Source: Trichoplax adhaerens (lineage: Eukaryota > Placozoa > Uniplacotomia > Trichoplacea > Trichoplacidae). Taken from it: 64,000 nt of DNA. Position numbers and translations under genes: made by a program. The number at the start of each line of letters is the position of its first letter. Positions within the stretch are counted from its first letter, which is position 1. The notes below the pieces were generated by a model, which did not search any database, was not told the DNA's origin, and saw nothing but the letters and a program-made list of their open reading frames with translations. Positions 28,894 through 42,600 of the stretch are shown here, piece after piece. The stretch covers positions 3,540,449 to 3,604,448 of the forward strand of contig NW_002060949.1 in assembly GCF_000150275.1 (NCBI RefSeq). Direction: 5' to 3'.

Positions 28894-30917
28894 GTTTATT
28901 ACTACCGTTAGTTGTAATCATACGCATACAGTGGAATGGATTACGTAAAACATGTCTGTAGGATAGACCTATGTAGTGCAAAGGTGCTATTTTTACAATA
29001 TCTGTTAAATTAAAAGTATTTCAGTTATTATTGATAAAGAAATAATTTTATTAAGTATGTCTAGATGTAGGATAATTATTGTTACATCCATGTGTGATTT
29101 TACAGAATCTGAAGTAAGCTGTTACCGTTATATCATTTTGACTTTTAAAAATTAATTTACGATTACTATAAATACTGCAGTCTTGACTGATATTCGCAAT
29201 AAAAAGACGAATAATGAATTAAAAATTACTATTAGTTCTAATCAATTTAACAACTGATAATTTTTTCATTTAAAAAGAAATTGTTTATTTTTATGATAGT
29301 AAGAAGTTAAGCTATCTAAAGTAAAATGCGTGCCAATGTTATATTCGCATTAAGTTCATCTATAATTAATACCATAGTTTTGTAAGAGATGTTGATCTCG
29401 ACAGTTTATCGGCTTATCAGCATTATAGCTTCATCAGCTAATATCATTATGGAAATAATATGATGATATCTCGTAAAACTGCTTGGATTATGAAATTTAA
29501 TAAAAAGAAAGTTATTCATCTTACAAATTTTATATGAACTTTACACCCTTCGAATTTATGAAAGGTTCTATCTTGGCATTTCAATATGTATTGTATAGCA
29601 TTAACTAAATTTGCAATCGCCTGAGTCGATAATACCCTAGCTCAAGCTTTGCAAAGAAATGAGTACAAACGTACGTTTTATATTGGAGACTCATTGCATT
29701 TGCTAGTACAAGTATAATAGCTTATTAATGATGGTATTGGTAAAAAAACTCTACGATCGTTTGCTTACAAGAGCTGTTAATTTATTTATAGAATCCAAAA
29801 TACTGTATGTGAGGTTTATGAATGTACTGTTGTTCTTGAAGGTAAGAAAGTTATCAAACTGGAGAAGTAACAAAAATTATCTCGACACCTGATATAGCAT
29901 AGGTCAAGTACCATATTCCTGTTTATATTCTTAGTATACTACGGTAGTCTATTATGGCGGCGAGCAGCTTCAATAAGTAGCTTGTATGCAGTCAGATAGA
30001 GAGGAAGTCTCCTCAATCTAAATCTTTCCCAACTATGCATCTGTACCATGAGTTTGGTGTAGATCAAGAGCTTTTACTCGCGATAGCGTGGTGTACAGTA
30101 TGTATGCCAATATAGTGATTTCGCACTACCCGAATCATTTACTTAGAAGCTCATGGAGTATAATCGTATTTGGTCAGTATAGTCAAAAGTTGCAGGTAAA
30201 AGCTAGAATCAATCGACCAAAATTTTGGAGAAAGGATACAATCTATGATAGAACTATTAAGTAGCAGAGTGGATCGAGTATTCGACGATCAACTTGAGTC
30301 TACTGATGTTGCAATATATCAGTATCTACGATTTGGACTGTACATCGCACATACGACCATCTACGTTACTTATTCATAAACTACTAGAAAGAATTTTTCC
30401 ATAATTTCCTTCTAAAGATGTATAACTTATAATCATTAGGGATAATTATTAATATAGTATCTATAAATAGCAGTTAATAGCAAGTTTAAGTGGTGCCTAA
30501 TCAGCTTAATCGAGTCGTTTTCTTTCGCTAGAATATTTTACAATGATTTGTATAGATCATCCACTGATGTTCATGCTCATACACTCATAATTGCATTAGC
30601 CAATGGTAGTCAGCCAAAATCTAGTTAACAGTCTTCAACCCACGTGATCTAGGAATCAAGCATGCGTCATCGATGCAACTGAGATCGGTTTCCATGGTTA
30701 ATATCAAATGACTTCCCAATATTTATACTTTTAAAGTAATAGCCAGCTATAGTAATAGTAAGTGGAAGGTTCGAATAGAGAGATGATTTCCATGGTCTTG
30801 AGAATATAATTTTATCCTAGTTTTTAATAGGAATAAACTGGAAGGACTGTTTGGTTACAATCTATGCTACAAGGATTGTTTATAACTAAATATTGGTTCC
30901 ATCATTAAGGTATCAAG
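28894..30917. other. intergenic before DNAJC27, nothing recognised
   Basis: AT-rich spacer of about 2 kb. No exon with family similarity was found. The 5' UTR and promoter of DNAJC27 must lie at its right end. Confidence 0.5.
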
Positions 30918-33220
30918 ATGCCGGAAAACTCAGATAACCAGAGGAAAAAGTGGTTACGAATTAAGATAATAAGTATGGGCGATCCTCAAGTCGGTAAAGT
31001 AAGTCGAAATCGTTTCAACAGTTATAGTATCTCTTAAACTTGTATTGAAAGCGATCGTTACGAATACTATTATCGATCTGTGAGTAGAGCTATAGTGGAA
31101 TTTAATATTGAGTTGCTAAAGGTAGCTAGAAGGACATCATGCGATAACTTTAGTTAGACAGTTATATAATAATAAGAATGTAGTACTATAGAATACTGTT
31201 AAGAATCCTGTAGTATAAATTGCATAATGTAGCATTTACTGTAGGTACTAGTAGCCTCAAAGTGACGATAAGCTTACATGTTGATACTTGCTAAGTTACA
31301 ATTGGATAAGTACAGTAGCAGTATTGCATTTAACTATAACATATTCGCATTTACTTCAGTTTTCTCCAATATAGGTAGCACAATAGGTAGATTCAAATTT
31401 GAATTCATAATATAAGCTAATCATAACGCAATCAAGATCGTCACAAACACTAATCTACCTTATTTATTTTTGAGTCATATTATTTTAGCAGTCAAAGAGT
31501 CTTATTTATTTATTCATTTCTATTTCAATGCTACTCCTTTAACTAGAGCTGTATCATTAAACGATATTGTGAGAAACGTTTTGTATCGAAATACATGGCT
31601 ACTATTGGTATTGACTATGGTGTAACGAAGTAAGCTCTAGCTGGCTCTAAAACTCTCTTCTAGAATACTTATTTTAACTTTATTTTTGATTTTAATTGCT
31701 CATTCTTTCCTGCTATTGATGGATTATAAATTAGATTCCAATTTTTCTGAGTTTATATTCGTAGAATAAAGCATAGAAACTTGTAATTAAATTAATATTT
31801 TAACTGCATTAATTACAATACTGGATTGATCACATTTCTAGTTGTTGTCTATCGATAAAATGAAGTTTTTGCTCATACAGATACATATGTAATACGTACT
31901 TTGGATATAGGGTAACCATTTAAATTTTATCATATTAGTTATATTTTTTTGTAAAGAAAGAATACTTTAAATGAATATATCGCTATGGCTTTCTTTATCG
32001 TTATTAGTTTAAGATTATCAATCATTCATGCAACTGACATTTATTAGGATGAACATTAAAGATAAAAGAGTTAAAGTCAATATCTTTGATATGTCCGGTG
32101 ATCCGATTTATTATGAGGTACAGCAATACAAATTTTCTTATAACTTTCTTACTTGAGGTACAAGTGCATCGTAAATCAACTATACATGTAGCTCGAATTA
32201 ATAATCAATATAATTATACTTTCTGCAACAGATTCGTAATGAATTTTATAAAGATTCTCAAGGTGCTTTACTAGTTTATGACGTTTGTAAACAATCAAGT
32301 TTTGAATCATTAAAAAAGTGGATTGAAGAAATGAAAAAAGAGATTGATAACCCTGATAGCGTCAACAAGATGGTCATCGTTGTTTGCGGCAATAAGGTTA
32401 GTCTGGTAGTTTTCTGTAGTACCTGCAAACACGATTTGCTACCATGCTTTGTTAATGTCCTTATCTTCCATTTTTAAACTAGAACAAATTAATTATAAAT
32501 GGATTGAGTTATTACAAAGGTTGATACTTATCATTTGTATGCAATCCTATAGACTGATCTAGGTGGTAGACGTGTTATTAGTGAATCGGACGGTCGCCTT
32601 TGGGCAGATAGTTATGGCTATTATTATTTTGAAACTTCTGCCAATAATGACACCGGCATTCATGAAGCTTTTGAGGTTCATTAATACGTGTATTAAGCAA
32701 CAGTGTATTTTAAAAAATATTCTCACTTATGTGTTAATTGCTTTATATTGCGTACATAATAGACGTTAGTTCAATCTGTTGTCACTACAGTGACGACCGG
32801 TAGTAGACCTACATCTGGAAGCTCATTAAATTATTCTCGAGAACAAGCTGAGTTAGTTACAAAGATTAAAGCATCTCGAGATAATTATGAAAGACTAGGT
32901 GTCCAACCAGGGGCAAACAAGTTAGTATCTTATTATAATTAACGAAAAATTAAATTAATAGCAGAAAGTAAACGTTGAATCCGATTGTTTAATCCTGTCT
33001 TGAATTGGTAACAGAGCTATTTAGCTATAAGTTAATTAGTTAATTTCAAAACAAAGCATAGAATTTTTAAGACCATTTTAATTGCTTTAGGGACGAAATT
33101 AATAAAGCATATCGAAAGCTAGCCGTTCAGTTACATCCAGACAAGAATACAGCGCCTGGAAGCGATGAAGCATTCAAAGCGGTTGTCGGAGCAAGAGCTG
33201 CTCTTCTAGGCACACGATAA
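30918..33220 (+). CDS. DNAJC27: DNAJC27/RBJ: Rab-like GTPase with C-terminal J domain
   Basis: Seven exons: 30918-30998, 31547-31629, 32048-32117, 32232-32396, 32553-32675, 32763-32920, 33091-33220; total 810 nt, 269 aa, near the usual 273. All phases agree. G-domain motifs: P-loop GDPQVGKSC, switch region [15 protein letters not shown]3 as DMSGDP, G4 as CGNKTDL, G5-like ETSA. The J domain ends the protein: [24 protein letters not shown] then LHPDKN with the HPD motif, and [12 protein letters not shown]. Vertebrate RBJ binds MEK/ERK and sits in the nucleus and at the ciliary base; it lacks the catalytic Gln of G3, as here (Asp-Pro follows DMSG), so it is expected to hydrolyse GTP poorly. No C-terminal prenylation Cys is present, normal for this family. 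The gene runs tail-to-tail with the carrier gene to the right. Confidence 0.96.
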
Positions 33221-34023
33221 ATATTTCTATATTCTGTATAATAGTTATTTTCATGATCAATAGTAAATAATGAAATTATAGTACATCTCTATGGCATTTT
33301 AGTTAATGGCATACGAGTAAATTTAATGTATACCTTTTAAGCAGTTAGATGCCAATATGTTATGAAATGATATCCTATGATATCTTATCGCCTGATTATT
33401 ATAATTTAAAACTAGGACTAATTTCAAGTATTTCGCTTTAAATATATACGATTCGAAAATAATTGAATATTTGCTAATTAACATATCAACAATAATGTAC
33501 AGCATAAAATTATCGTTTGCAACAAATGTGAAGCAGACATCAATGAGCAGAAACAGAATCAAATTTCAATAGGTTCCATAATAAGATTCATGTATAAATA
33601 TCATTTTATAATTCCTTTACAGTACCAAGAACAAGTTCTGATTAGCGGATAAACCAATGTTGTAAGTCATATCACGATAAAATTACGCGTCATAGTTCTT
33701 TTAAACATTAGCATAAAATAAAAATATGCATGTCTCTATATTGATTAATATCGCTATGTATATATGTGAGTTAACCGTAGCTACGCGGAATAGGTATTAA
33801 TCGAGAATAGCAATTTCGACAATAAACTGTAACTATGACGATACATTGCTTCTTTAAAATAATCACTCCCGAATGGAATGATAGCATAATCTTCATTACT
33901 TAAGTAACGTTATCGAGTTTTTTTCGATATGATTGATATATGCAGCAGAATATCATTAATATCTCTACTTTGATAATATAAACATTTACAATAAAAATTA
34001 TAAAAGCTCAAAGTTATTTCATT
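33221..34023. other. short convergent spacer between DNAJC27 and SLC25A32-type carrier
   Basis: About 0.8 kb shared by two 3' ends. AT-rich. A minus-strand frame at 33323-33562 has no recognisable features. Confidence 0.55.
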
Positions 34024-36775
34024 TTATGTCCTTCTTTTCTTTAGAAAGTAACTCATCTTTTCGTATACAACAAATGTAATACATGTTGCAGGAGTTACCC
34101 TAGTTCAATAAAATTATTGTGCGTTTAACAGGTATTAAAATTCTGCATCATCGGTAGAGCTCATTGCAATCAAAAAATTAGTTTGTTTCAATAACTACAG
34201 CATTACCTGATCAGATTTGGCGTTAGACCTTTATAGAATCCTCGAAAGCCTTCGTATCTACAATTTTTTAACCCAAAATAACTTTTATTAACTAGACTGA
34301 AAATAGTATATTCTGAGGATTGAACATAAAATTTGACATACTTTATAATCTTACGGATTGCATCAATAGAGCCATCGTATTTTTGAGCTATGTGAGGGTC
34401 CTGTCATATTCATGTACAATGAAGGATAAAGAGTACGATAGCATTAAGCATATATTAAACGCTGATCTCTACAGCCTATTTTACAATAGTTGTAACACCT
34501 GCAAACGAGATCGGACTACTTGATAAGGATAGGTAGTAGATGATGCAAACGTTTTTGATATTGCGGCCATACAAATATATTCAATAGCGCTCTAACGAAA
34601 AGCAATTTGAATGTTGAAAAGTAGAAATTTTAGGGGGCATAAAAGATGTGTGTATCTGTGACGCACAGAGTGCTAATTACCAAATGCTTTTCGTTCGATT
34701 GTTTTCGGAATTTATTATAAGCCTTTTTGCATTCTTCATATGCAACAAATTGTATAACTCCATGAGATACACCAAAAAGTCCCGGAGCGTAGCCCTTTTT
34801 TAATTCGATTTTATCGGTACATTAATAAAGTAAAGCAAACTTGATTTAAGATAAGTTTAATGCCAACAAGGTTATACTGTACAGACCTTATAGAATCCTC
34901 TAATTCCTTCATATTTATATATTTTGCTAAGTCCATCTAAGATATAATATATATAGTATGCATACGTTCGTTAGCTGTATCACGTCACATTTCCAAATTC
35001 GAAATGATTGACTCTATTAAACCTACGGTACCCCTTTTCATACTGCTAAAGTAGTCACTAAGAATAGTTGTTTAAGGAATTTATGATCAAGGTAACGTAC
35101 CTAGTAGTCCGTTATATGAAGGTGCAGATACTACCATTTCTCCAGTTTTGGTAGTTTGAAGTATCATTCTAGTTTTAACAACCCAAATGGGATTTGTCAT
35201 AGTAAGGGTGCAAACACCTAGAAGACAGGAGTAAAGGTAAATACTTGCGAAGAATAGAGAATCTATTGGTAATTGATAGCATTGACGCATTTTTAAAGCA
35301 AGACATATTGCATTCAACAACATCCTAAACTCCTATTTGCCTTTCCTATACAGGATGATAAAGAAATGCATATATTTCACGGATTCAGCCATCAATCCAT
35401 GCCGGTACGTTTACCTGAAGATTATTTACGCATTTCAAAACCTAGCGTCAACTGCCCACTGAGTTAATTTAAATAAAAATATATTAACATGTCACCTGAT
35501 ATCGCTGCAGCTGTCATGTGTTTAGTAGGTCCTAGAGGTTGATTAGAACCAGCTTGAAAATTGGCTTTAATAGCATTATAGCTGTTAAGCAGAATTAATT
35601 CCATTAGTCTTATAATTTTAATTTTATTGACAGTAATTTAAAAGAAAATGCTGTCTTACAAGAAAAAGTACAATCCCCATGACGATCCTGCACCCCACAT
35701 ATTTGGTATAACGCCCTATTATGAAACAAAACACTAGATCAAAATTTTACAAGTGTGGGCATCAACCATCACACATGATAGCTGTTGGAGATGGCTATCT
35801 AATTTCGTCGATTTTTACGGAGTGTTTTTATAATAATTTACATCTCATTTGAAGTGATGATGATAACACATTAGGGCATTTATACTTGTATAGTATCACA
35901 CAATTTGTTTATAGCAATTGGGTCCTATTGATGTAGTGATAAGATAGAATACGAATACTCGTCTATAGAAAGTAAAAGTTATCAAGTTTACTACGGCATC
36001 TTAGAAGTCAATAAAGTAATTAGATGAAGACAATCACAATTCAATACCTTCTCTGTTCTAATTCTTCAATGGTACTGATTGATATTATACGACTACTCAT
36101 GACTACTTGATCCAATGTAAGGGAGTATATGGACTACGATATCATCTCCTGGTTGTAATATACTTTTGTATACCTGGTAAAAGCCTCGCAAGCCGTTTAA
36201 TTGGGTAGTAGACTTGCATGCTTGAACAAGGCCATTAAAATTGGGACGGTTAGAAAAGTGGCCATCACCAACTAAGGTAAAGGCAAGAGATTAATATTAG
36301 TTGATATCCTTCTAACGTTACATGGGCGAAATGATGCTATTGAAATTGTGCAAGTGAACTATTTCCAATACAGTAGGACTTCTCATTGAAGATTACTATT
36401 GCTTTATATATTTTATGTAGTGTTTTTCAGTTATTTGGATGATTTTCGATTTATACCAGACTAAAAATTACAATATCTATAACATTTAGACATGATACCA
36501 TCATGTCTATTCCAATGGAAAGAGCAATAACCAAACAATATTGGATGATAAAATGATCGCCTAATATTACGAATTGTATTGCTCTCCATGCAGGTTCTAC
36601 CTTGAAATTTAACTTTGATGACATCCAATGGATGTAATGACAAGGTCGCTATTACACCACCACAAACACCAGCCACTAAATGGTCATAATTAAGATGTCT
36701 CATGGCAGAATGAATTGTCCGGAATAAATTGTATTTATCCGAAGGAGTTGATTTTCCAGGATCATCGGCAGCCAT
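34024..36775 (-). CDS. SLC25A32: Mitochondrial folate/FAD carrier (SLC25A32 type)
   Basis: Eleven exons in transcript order: 36775-36601, 36271-36174, 35715-35660, 35581-35496, 35217-35101, 34936-34887, 34794-34681, 34591-34499, 34400-34342, 34257-34207, 34099-34024. They total 975 nt (324 aa) with every phase matching; typical length is about 315. Inner-membrane carriers have three repeats, each with a P-x-[DE]-x-x-[KR] signature. Here these are HPLDVIKVKF, NPIWVVKTRM and YPYQVVRSRL. The Trp in the second (PIW) is characteristic of the folate/FAD and pyrimidine nucleotide branch. Other matching landmarks: DHLVAGVCGGVIATLSLHPL, GLRGFYQ GVIPNMWGAG, YKYEGIRGFYK GYAPGLFGVSHG, YKGLTPNLIR VTPATCITFVVYE. 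Expected cargo is tetrahydrofolate and/or FAD; the sequence alone does not decide. I chose the ATG of MAADDPGKST; the same frame is open further upstream but that part is not carrier-like. Confidence 0.94.
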
Positions 36776-37187
36776 GATGTTCTGATTGCGTTTGAAGACT
36801 AGTAGAACTTTCCGTACCCAGTACAGCACGAAGTATGACCGTATGCTGTTGTATGACACTCCTTGAAGTTCAGACGTCGATCCCCAGCCGATTGGAGCAG
36901 CAACGTTTCTTCCTCTACTAAAAGCTGTCGTGTTGCGCTCGATTTGGTAGAGTGTATTACTGTCCTGTATGAGCGTATTGTTCGTACTCAAATGTATCGT
37001 CAGTCGTTGGCGGGTGATACTCACGCCGGTACGTACTGAACCCTCGGGTCATCTCCAGTGACACTCACTATCGACTGAACGTACTACCACGACGGGCGGC
37101 TATTCAAGTCCATGTTTGAGGACTTTGATGTCCCAATCCAGAGTCCGTCCTCAAGTAAAAACACTCAAAAAGAGAGTGGACTGGCCA

Positions 37188-37340
37188 GTACTGACAGGGA
37201 TTACTCGAGCCAAATTGTACCCCGTGCATAAATATTGTCATTCCTACGCTTGATAGACAAGTTCTGCTCTTGCAGACAGGGGTGACAGCTTTTATGCAAC
37301 ACGAGGTACAATTTGGATCGAGTAAGTCCCTGCTACTGTA
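37188..37340. repeat. inverted repeat with about 45-bp arms (MITE-like or hairpin)
   Basis: The left arm, about 37188-37233 (agggattactcgagccaaat, then tgtaccccgtgcataa), matches the reverse complement of the right arm, about 37291-37340 (ttatgcaacacgaggtac, then aatttggatcgagtaagtcc). Mismatches are few, with about 57 bp between the arms. No transposase frame is present. Confidence 0.75.
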
Positions 37341-37736
37341 TCAAGTTGTAGTCTAATAACTAACAGAATAACTTGAGTATTTTGTTAGTTTTTGGCATGG
37401 ACGGCAAGCGTTTCTGACTATTTCTTTTAGTACAGGCATTTTAAAGGAGTGTAATAAATGCATCTAACCATATTTATCTTTGTCAAATGGTATTTTCGAA
37501 AAGGCTTCTACTACAGGATTTGAGGAATAGTAGAGCGATAATGCATGATTACAAGAATCTAGTCTAAAAAGTGAAAGTATTGCGAGCTCAAAGCGATGTG
37601 ATGTCTCTTCTCCTCCGCCAGCTCATCTCTGCAGTTCTTAGAAACATTTCGTTGAATCCATTTATGACAACTTGATTCATCTACAGCTATTACCATGAAA
37701 AATGATAAGCTTTACTCTATACAATTACAATAAAAA

Positions 37737-37802
37737 TGTGTGGAAAATCATTGGAAAATATCCTGATATTACACTTTGAAATATCCAATGACTTTCCACA
37801 CA
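37737..37802. repeat. short hairpin-forming inverted repeat
   Basis: TGTGTGGAAAATCATTGGA at the left pairs with tccaatgactttccacaca at the right, 18 of 19 bases. The arms are separated by about 25 bp. Frame 37736-37945 over it is a by-product. Confidence 0.7.
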
Positions 37803-39612
37803 CGCTGAGATTGACTTTTAGTTATAGACTCATAGTACATAGACTACTAGAAGCAGGGGCTACTCAACTAAAATTTCTCCCTGTAGTGATGCACCCCTAT
37901 TCGGTTATACGGATAGCTGTATTTGTTATTGTTAGGTTACTTTAAATAGACATTATGGTGAAGCTAATATTCGATGATTGCTATCTACTATATTAGAAAT
38001 TGTTGATGACTAATAGTAGCCAGTTGACTAATTATGGTACAAGATTGATGTAGCTAGAAACACTGTAGTTGTTAAGATGCCCTTCTCCGAAAGGGCCTAG
38101 ACGTTAATAGAAGAGTAGTGATATCTTAAGTAGAATAATTTCGACTGTAGAAAATAATAATGTCCTATTTGAGAAAATTATTTTAGTTTGATGACTCATG
38201 TCTGATTGTACAGTAAACTGTATATTGCACGCTTTTTTGTTTACTGGGCCCTACTAGTAGGTTCACAACATTGGCGCATCATGGACAATCGGCTTAGGGG
38301 ATATTACCTACCTGCATTATTATCCCAATGTTCGGTCAGTATTAGGTCTTGCTTTCTTAGGGTTTAATAATTTATGGTGATGACAACAAATCCACCAAAT
38401 GTCCTTCAGTGCCAGGACATCTTGGAAAACGTCAACTACAGTTGAATTCTATGCATTCTAGATCGGCCAAGGGTTCCTTTACCTTAGACTACTCGAAACA
38501 CATCGTACAATATGCATTATTCTACCTATAGCATATTAATTACGGATATTCTACATAATATCAAGTCTATTTTTTGGATAGAACAATTGAACATCAGCCT
38601 TTTAGCACCTACAGGCAATATTAATCCCTCCACTGAGTAATGAACTACGATATAAACGGACGTTATTAAAGTCTCAATTTTGCATCAAGCAACATGCTAA
38701 TGCAATCGTTTCATTTTAGACTTCAAATAATTTCAATATCCATAGAAAGGAAAATATTGGTGGGCATGGCTGTATTATAGCAGAACGGAAATGACTAAAT
38801 TAAAAGTTCAGTCTACTTATCAATTCATTAATTATGGCGCAATAACGAGCGAGATCGCACTGTTAGGGTTATCTACCTTTGAGATGATAGACATAAGCAA
38901 TATGAAATAGCATTCGTAACTCGATAGACCACTTAATATAAAAAAGAAAAATTGGATTCTGACTAGTGGAATGCTAAAGTGAATAAAAATAAAGTTGTAA
39001 AATCATCAAATGACTCGTCTCTGTAGTAATCATAGTTATTGCCAATGATTTATTACGGAAACTCTTCCAAATATCGAATATTGGAACTTTTCGGAAGTAC
39101 AATGTAGCGAAGCAAATGCAAGTTATTATTCATTATCTATGAACGTAGATATATAATAAAATTCAGAAAGAGAGTAATGAATGAAAATTCTTCAATTCAA
39201 TACGTTATATAATACAGACTCTTGCAATCATACTATTAGCCAAATATGCTACATGAAGATAGATGATAAACATCAGTAAATACCGCATGATGATTAAATC
39301 CTATGCATTCACATTTTCTTTCTTAATATATAAGCAGAGATTGTAACATAGCTAGTTGTGATTAAGGTTTAACAATTTTGATTAAATTACATTAAAAATA
39401 ATCATAATAATTACAATATCGCAATCGGAATAATTGTCTTAATCCTTTGTCATTGGTGCCCGTTGTAAAATATTAAAACCGTCATATAATATTACGAATG
39501 CCAGTTAAAATTGTTATTAACAATATACATCGTGTGCTTGCTTATTTATACTACTGAGATATTGGTGTAAGCCAATAAATTAAATTAAAACTTAAATCAA
39601 GAGAGAATGGCG

Positions 39613-42600
39613 CTATGTTAGTCGTGGTGAATTATTCTTGATGCGTGATGCAGCGTTAAATAATAATTGCTCCATAATATGATTCCTAATATCTTCACTT
39701 ATCGAATTAGCTGGCATTAATATCATGTCAGCGATACGACTATTTTCTCTCACTGCTTCCAATAAATGACGACCCCCTTCATCTCCAATATGATTGGAAT
39801 CTAAATCGATGGATGAAATTGATTTATTATGCTTGATTCCATCGGCTATAATTGCGGCACCTTCATCACCTAATCGATTATAATCAAGTGATAAAGTTGT
39901 AATTGTGCTATTAACTTTGAGTGAATCGGCAATTGCTTTCCATCCATTCGGTCCAATTGAAGGATTACCACTAAGATTTAAGGTTGTGATAGATGGACAA
40001 CTTACTAACAATCTAGCAATGTCTTTTGCACCGGCATCACTTATGTTACAATCACCCAAATCGATATGATTAAGATTAAGTTTTTCATTCATCCCTTTGC
40101 TACTAGATTCCATTGATAGTTGGTCGTTTGAATTTTCAACGCCACCTATTTCTATCAATCCATCAACAAGATTTTTAACACCTTCATCTTGCAACGGATT
40201 TCCATGCAACCTATTATTACAATCAAATTGCAATTGAATTAGCTGTTGTACTGGTCATCAATTCCAGTCTATCAAAGAACGAGGATTAATTTGAACAAGT
40301 AGAAGCGCTTTACTAACATTAAGATTTCTATAGACGGTTGTGAGCGAAGAACTGCAATAACATGCTTTCCACCTTCAGGCCCGATACGGTTCAAATTTAA
40401 GTTCAACATCTATTTCATAAAGTCAATCGAAATCAATGGATGGAAGTCATAATCGTTTTGGACTTTTTTTTAATTTTACGTAAAGATGATTAAAAAAACT
40501 GCATTCTTTCACATTAAAAATAAACTTAAGTCATTTAATATCATTAGTCAGTAGAAGTGATATAAAAACTAGGGATGATATTGATATACTGTATTGTATT
40601 TTTAAATATGGTTTGTATTATTGCTGGCTATATTACTTACTGTTATATTAGCTGAAGATTTTTGAATTGATTCCGATAACATCTTGAGACTTTCATCATC
40701 GATATTGCTATTGCGAACAGTAATAGAATCAAGGCTTTCTTTCGTTTCCACCATTGTTGCCAATTCACTTATCTAATTTGTAAAAGTTGAATGTGCTACT
40801 ATTAGCATGATATTAAATAGATTTCTGATGATCACTCTTAATTAGAGATACGCACTTGATCATGGGTTAGAGAAGCACTGACTAGATCCAGTCCTTGTTT
40901 CTCTTCGGCTGAGCTAGTTGTATTGACTGTGGAAAGATCAAATGAATTAGACCTTACTAATACCAATTTATCATAATCAGTAGAGTGCACATCACACTGT
41001 TCGGTTGCTTACCTTCATGCGCGCCATTGGCAATATTGCTTTCATAAGCATCATCATGTTCGTTATGATAGCTTTCGTTACTTGATTGCAAATCATTAGC
41101 CGAGTATCCAGTATCTTTAGCTTCTTGATCACTGTTACTGTGTATACTTTCCCGATCTTGTTTGTCGCTACCGATATCAAGAGTTGGGCTATCCGTTGTA
41201 GCTCTATCTTTAATATTATAATTACTATCATAGCTATCAATGTGGATCTCTGGTGGCGGATTGACTCCATCTTGCAAGTCTGCATTATGAGTTGTAGTAT
41301 CCTCCGCCGCCAACAGTTCCGATTCAGATTCCCTATTCTGCGGCGGATTGATTGATTCATGATCACTCTTATCTTGAAGTTGTTGATGTTCGTCAGTAGG
41401 ATCTGTTGGAGAAATTTCAGGATCCAATTCCTTATCTGATATCAAATGTTCAGAACCTTCAGTTACTTTATTACTATCTGCTACGTCTTCGTTAACTTCT
41501 AATGTATTAGGATCATCAGAATGATGGACTATGTCAGAATTCTCCATTATATCATCAGATCCTTGGTCATTCCTTTCTTCGTGAACCTCAAATTCAGTTG
41601 TTTCACTTAAGTTGGTGGTTTCGTTCTCGTTGTAATGCTCATCTACATCTTGATCATGAGTTCCTTCGTCGTTGTCATTAGCGTTATCCATGATTTCTTT
41701 ATCGTGATCTTCAGGTTGATCAGGTGCAGTTTCATTACCAACATAACTCGGTTCATCTTGCTTAATTTCTTGCTCTTGGCTTTTTATTGAATCTGAATCT
41801 CTTACAGGATCAGCTTCTTCATTCTCATTATAGTTAGTATTATCGCTTTCTGCCTGAACTTGATCCGGTTCTTCATGCTCAGATTTCAATGATTCATTAT
41901 CATTTATAGAGGTTGTATCTACATGATCTTCGGCTAGATCTTGTTGAACTAGTTCTTGATCTTCTTCTACTACAGCCCCATTTGATGTGATAGTTGCCTC
42001 AAGGGGAGGTGATGAAGATCGGTTCAGATTTTCTTTTTCGATCGGTTCATCATCATGATTTGATTGATTAGCTTCGGCTTCAAATTCTACGGGTAGAGCT
42101 TCTTCTTCTTTCTTCGCCTGCTGATCTATCGTATCAACATCATGATCATCTTTCTCTTCTTCAATAGGTTGATTCATAGTATTTGCATCAGTTTCTTCTG
42201 CTAATGGTGTTTCTTCTTCTTCTACGGCTCCTTCGTCGAGGTCACTAGTCTTAACCTCTTCCGTTAAATGAGATTCTTCTTCTGCATCTAGATTCGTAGT
42301 ATTGATATTATCCTCTTGTAGAGTCTTTGATTCTTCTATTTCATTATGGATACCATCTAATTGTGACGTATTAGCAGTTGCCTCTATTTCGGTTTCTTCT
42401 GGATCTGTATTTTGTTCTTCTATTTGTGGCTGATTAGATTCAAAATGATCAGGCAAGGCGTTAAATTGGCTTTCTCCATCCGCGAATCGGTCCGATTGCT
42501 GTATAATCGCGATTGGCTCGGTAGCATTATCGTCGTCAAATTGTTGTTTTTGTAGTGAATTGTCTGTGATCTCTTCTAACAGCTTATCAGATGGCACTTC

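Larger units (their letters stand above)
36776..39612. other. intergenic between SLC25A32-type carrier start and ERICH3-like gene end
   Basis: The first 400 bases are G+C-richer and should be the carrier promoter/5' UTR. Two inverted repeats lie here (listed separately). The rest is AT-rich without recognisable exons. Confidence 0.55.

Noticed and set aside
37736-37945. 69-codon plus-strand frame
   Set aside because: Begins inside a perfect hairpin and has no similarity to known proteins.
41086-41355. Plus-strand hydrophobic frame, and a minus-strand Ile/Arg-rich frame 40992-41366
   Set aside because: Both are shadows of the acidic ERICH3-like exon 41013-42986; the GAT/GAA-rich codons create them.
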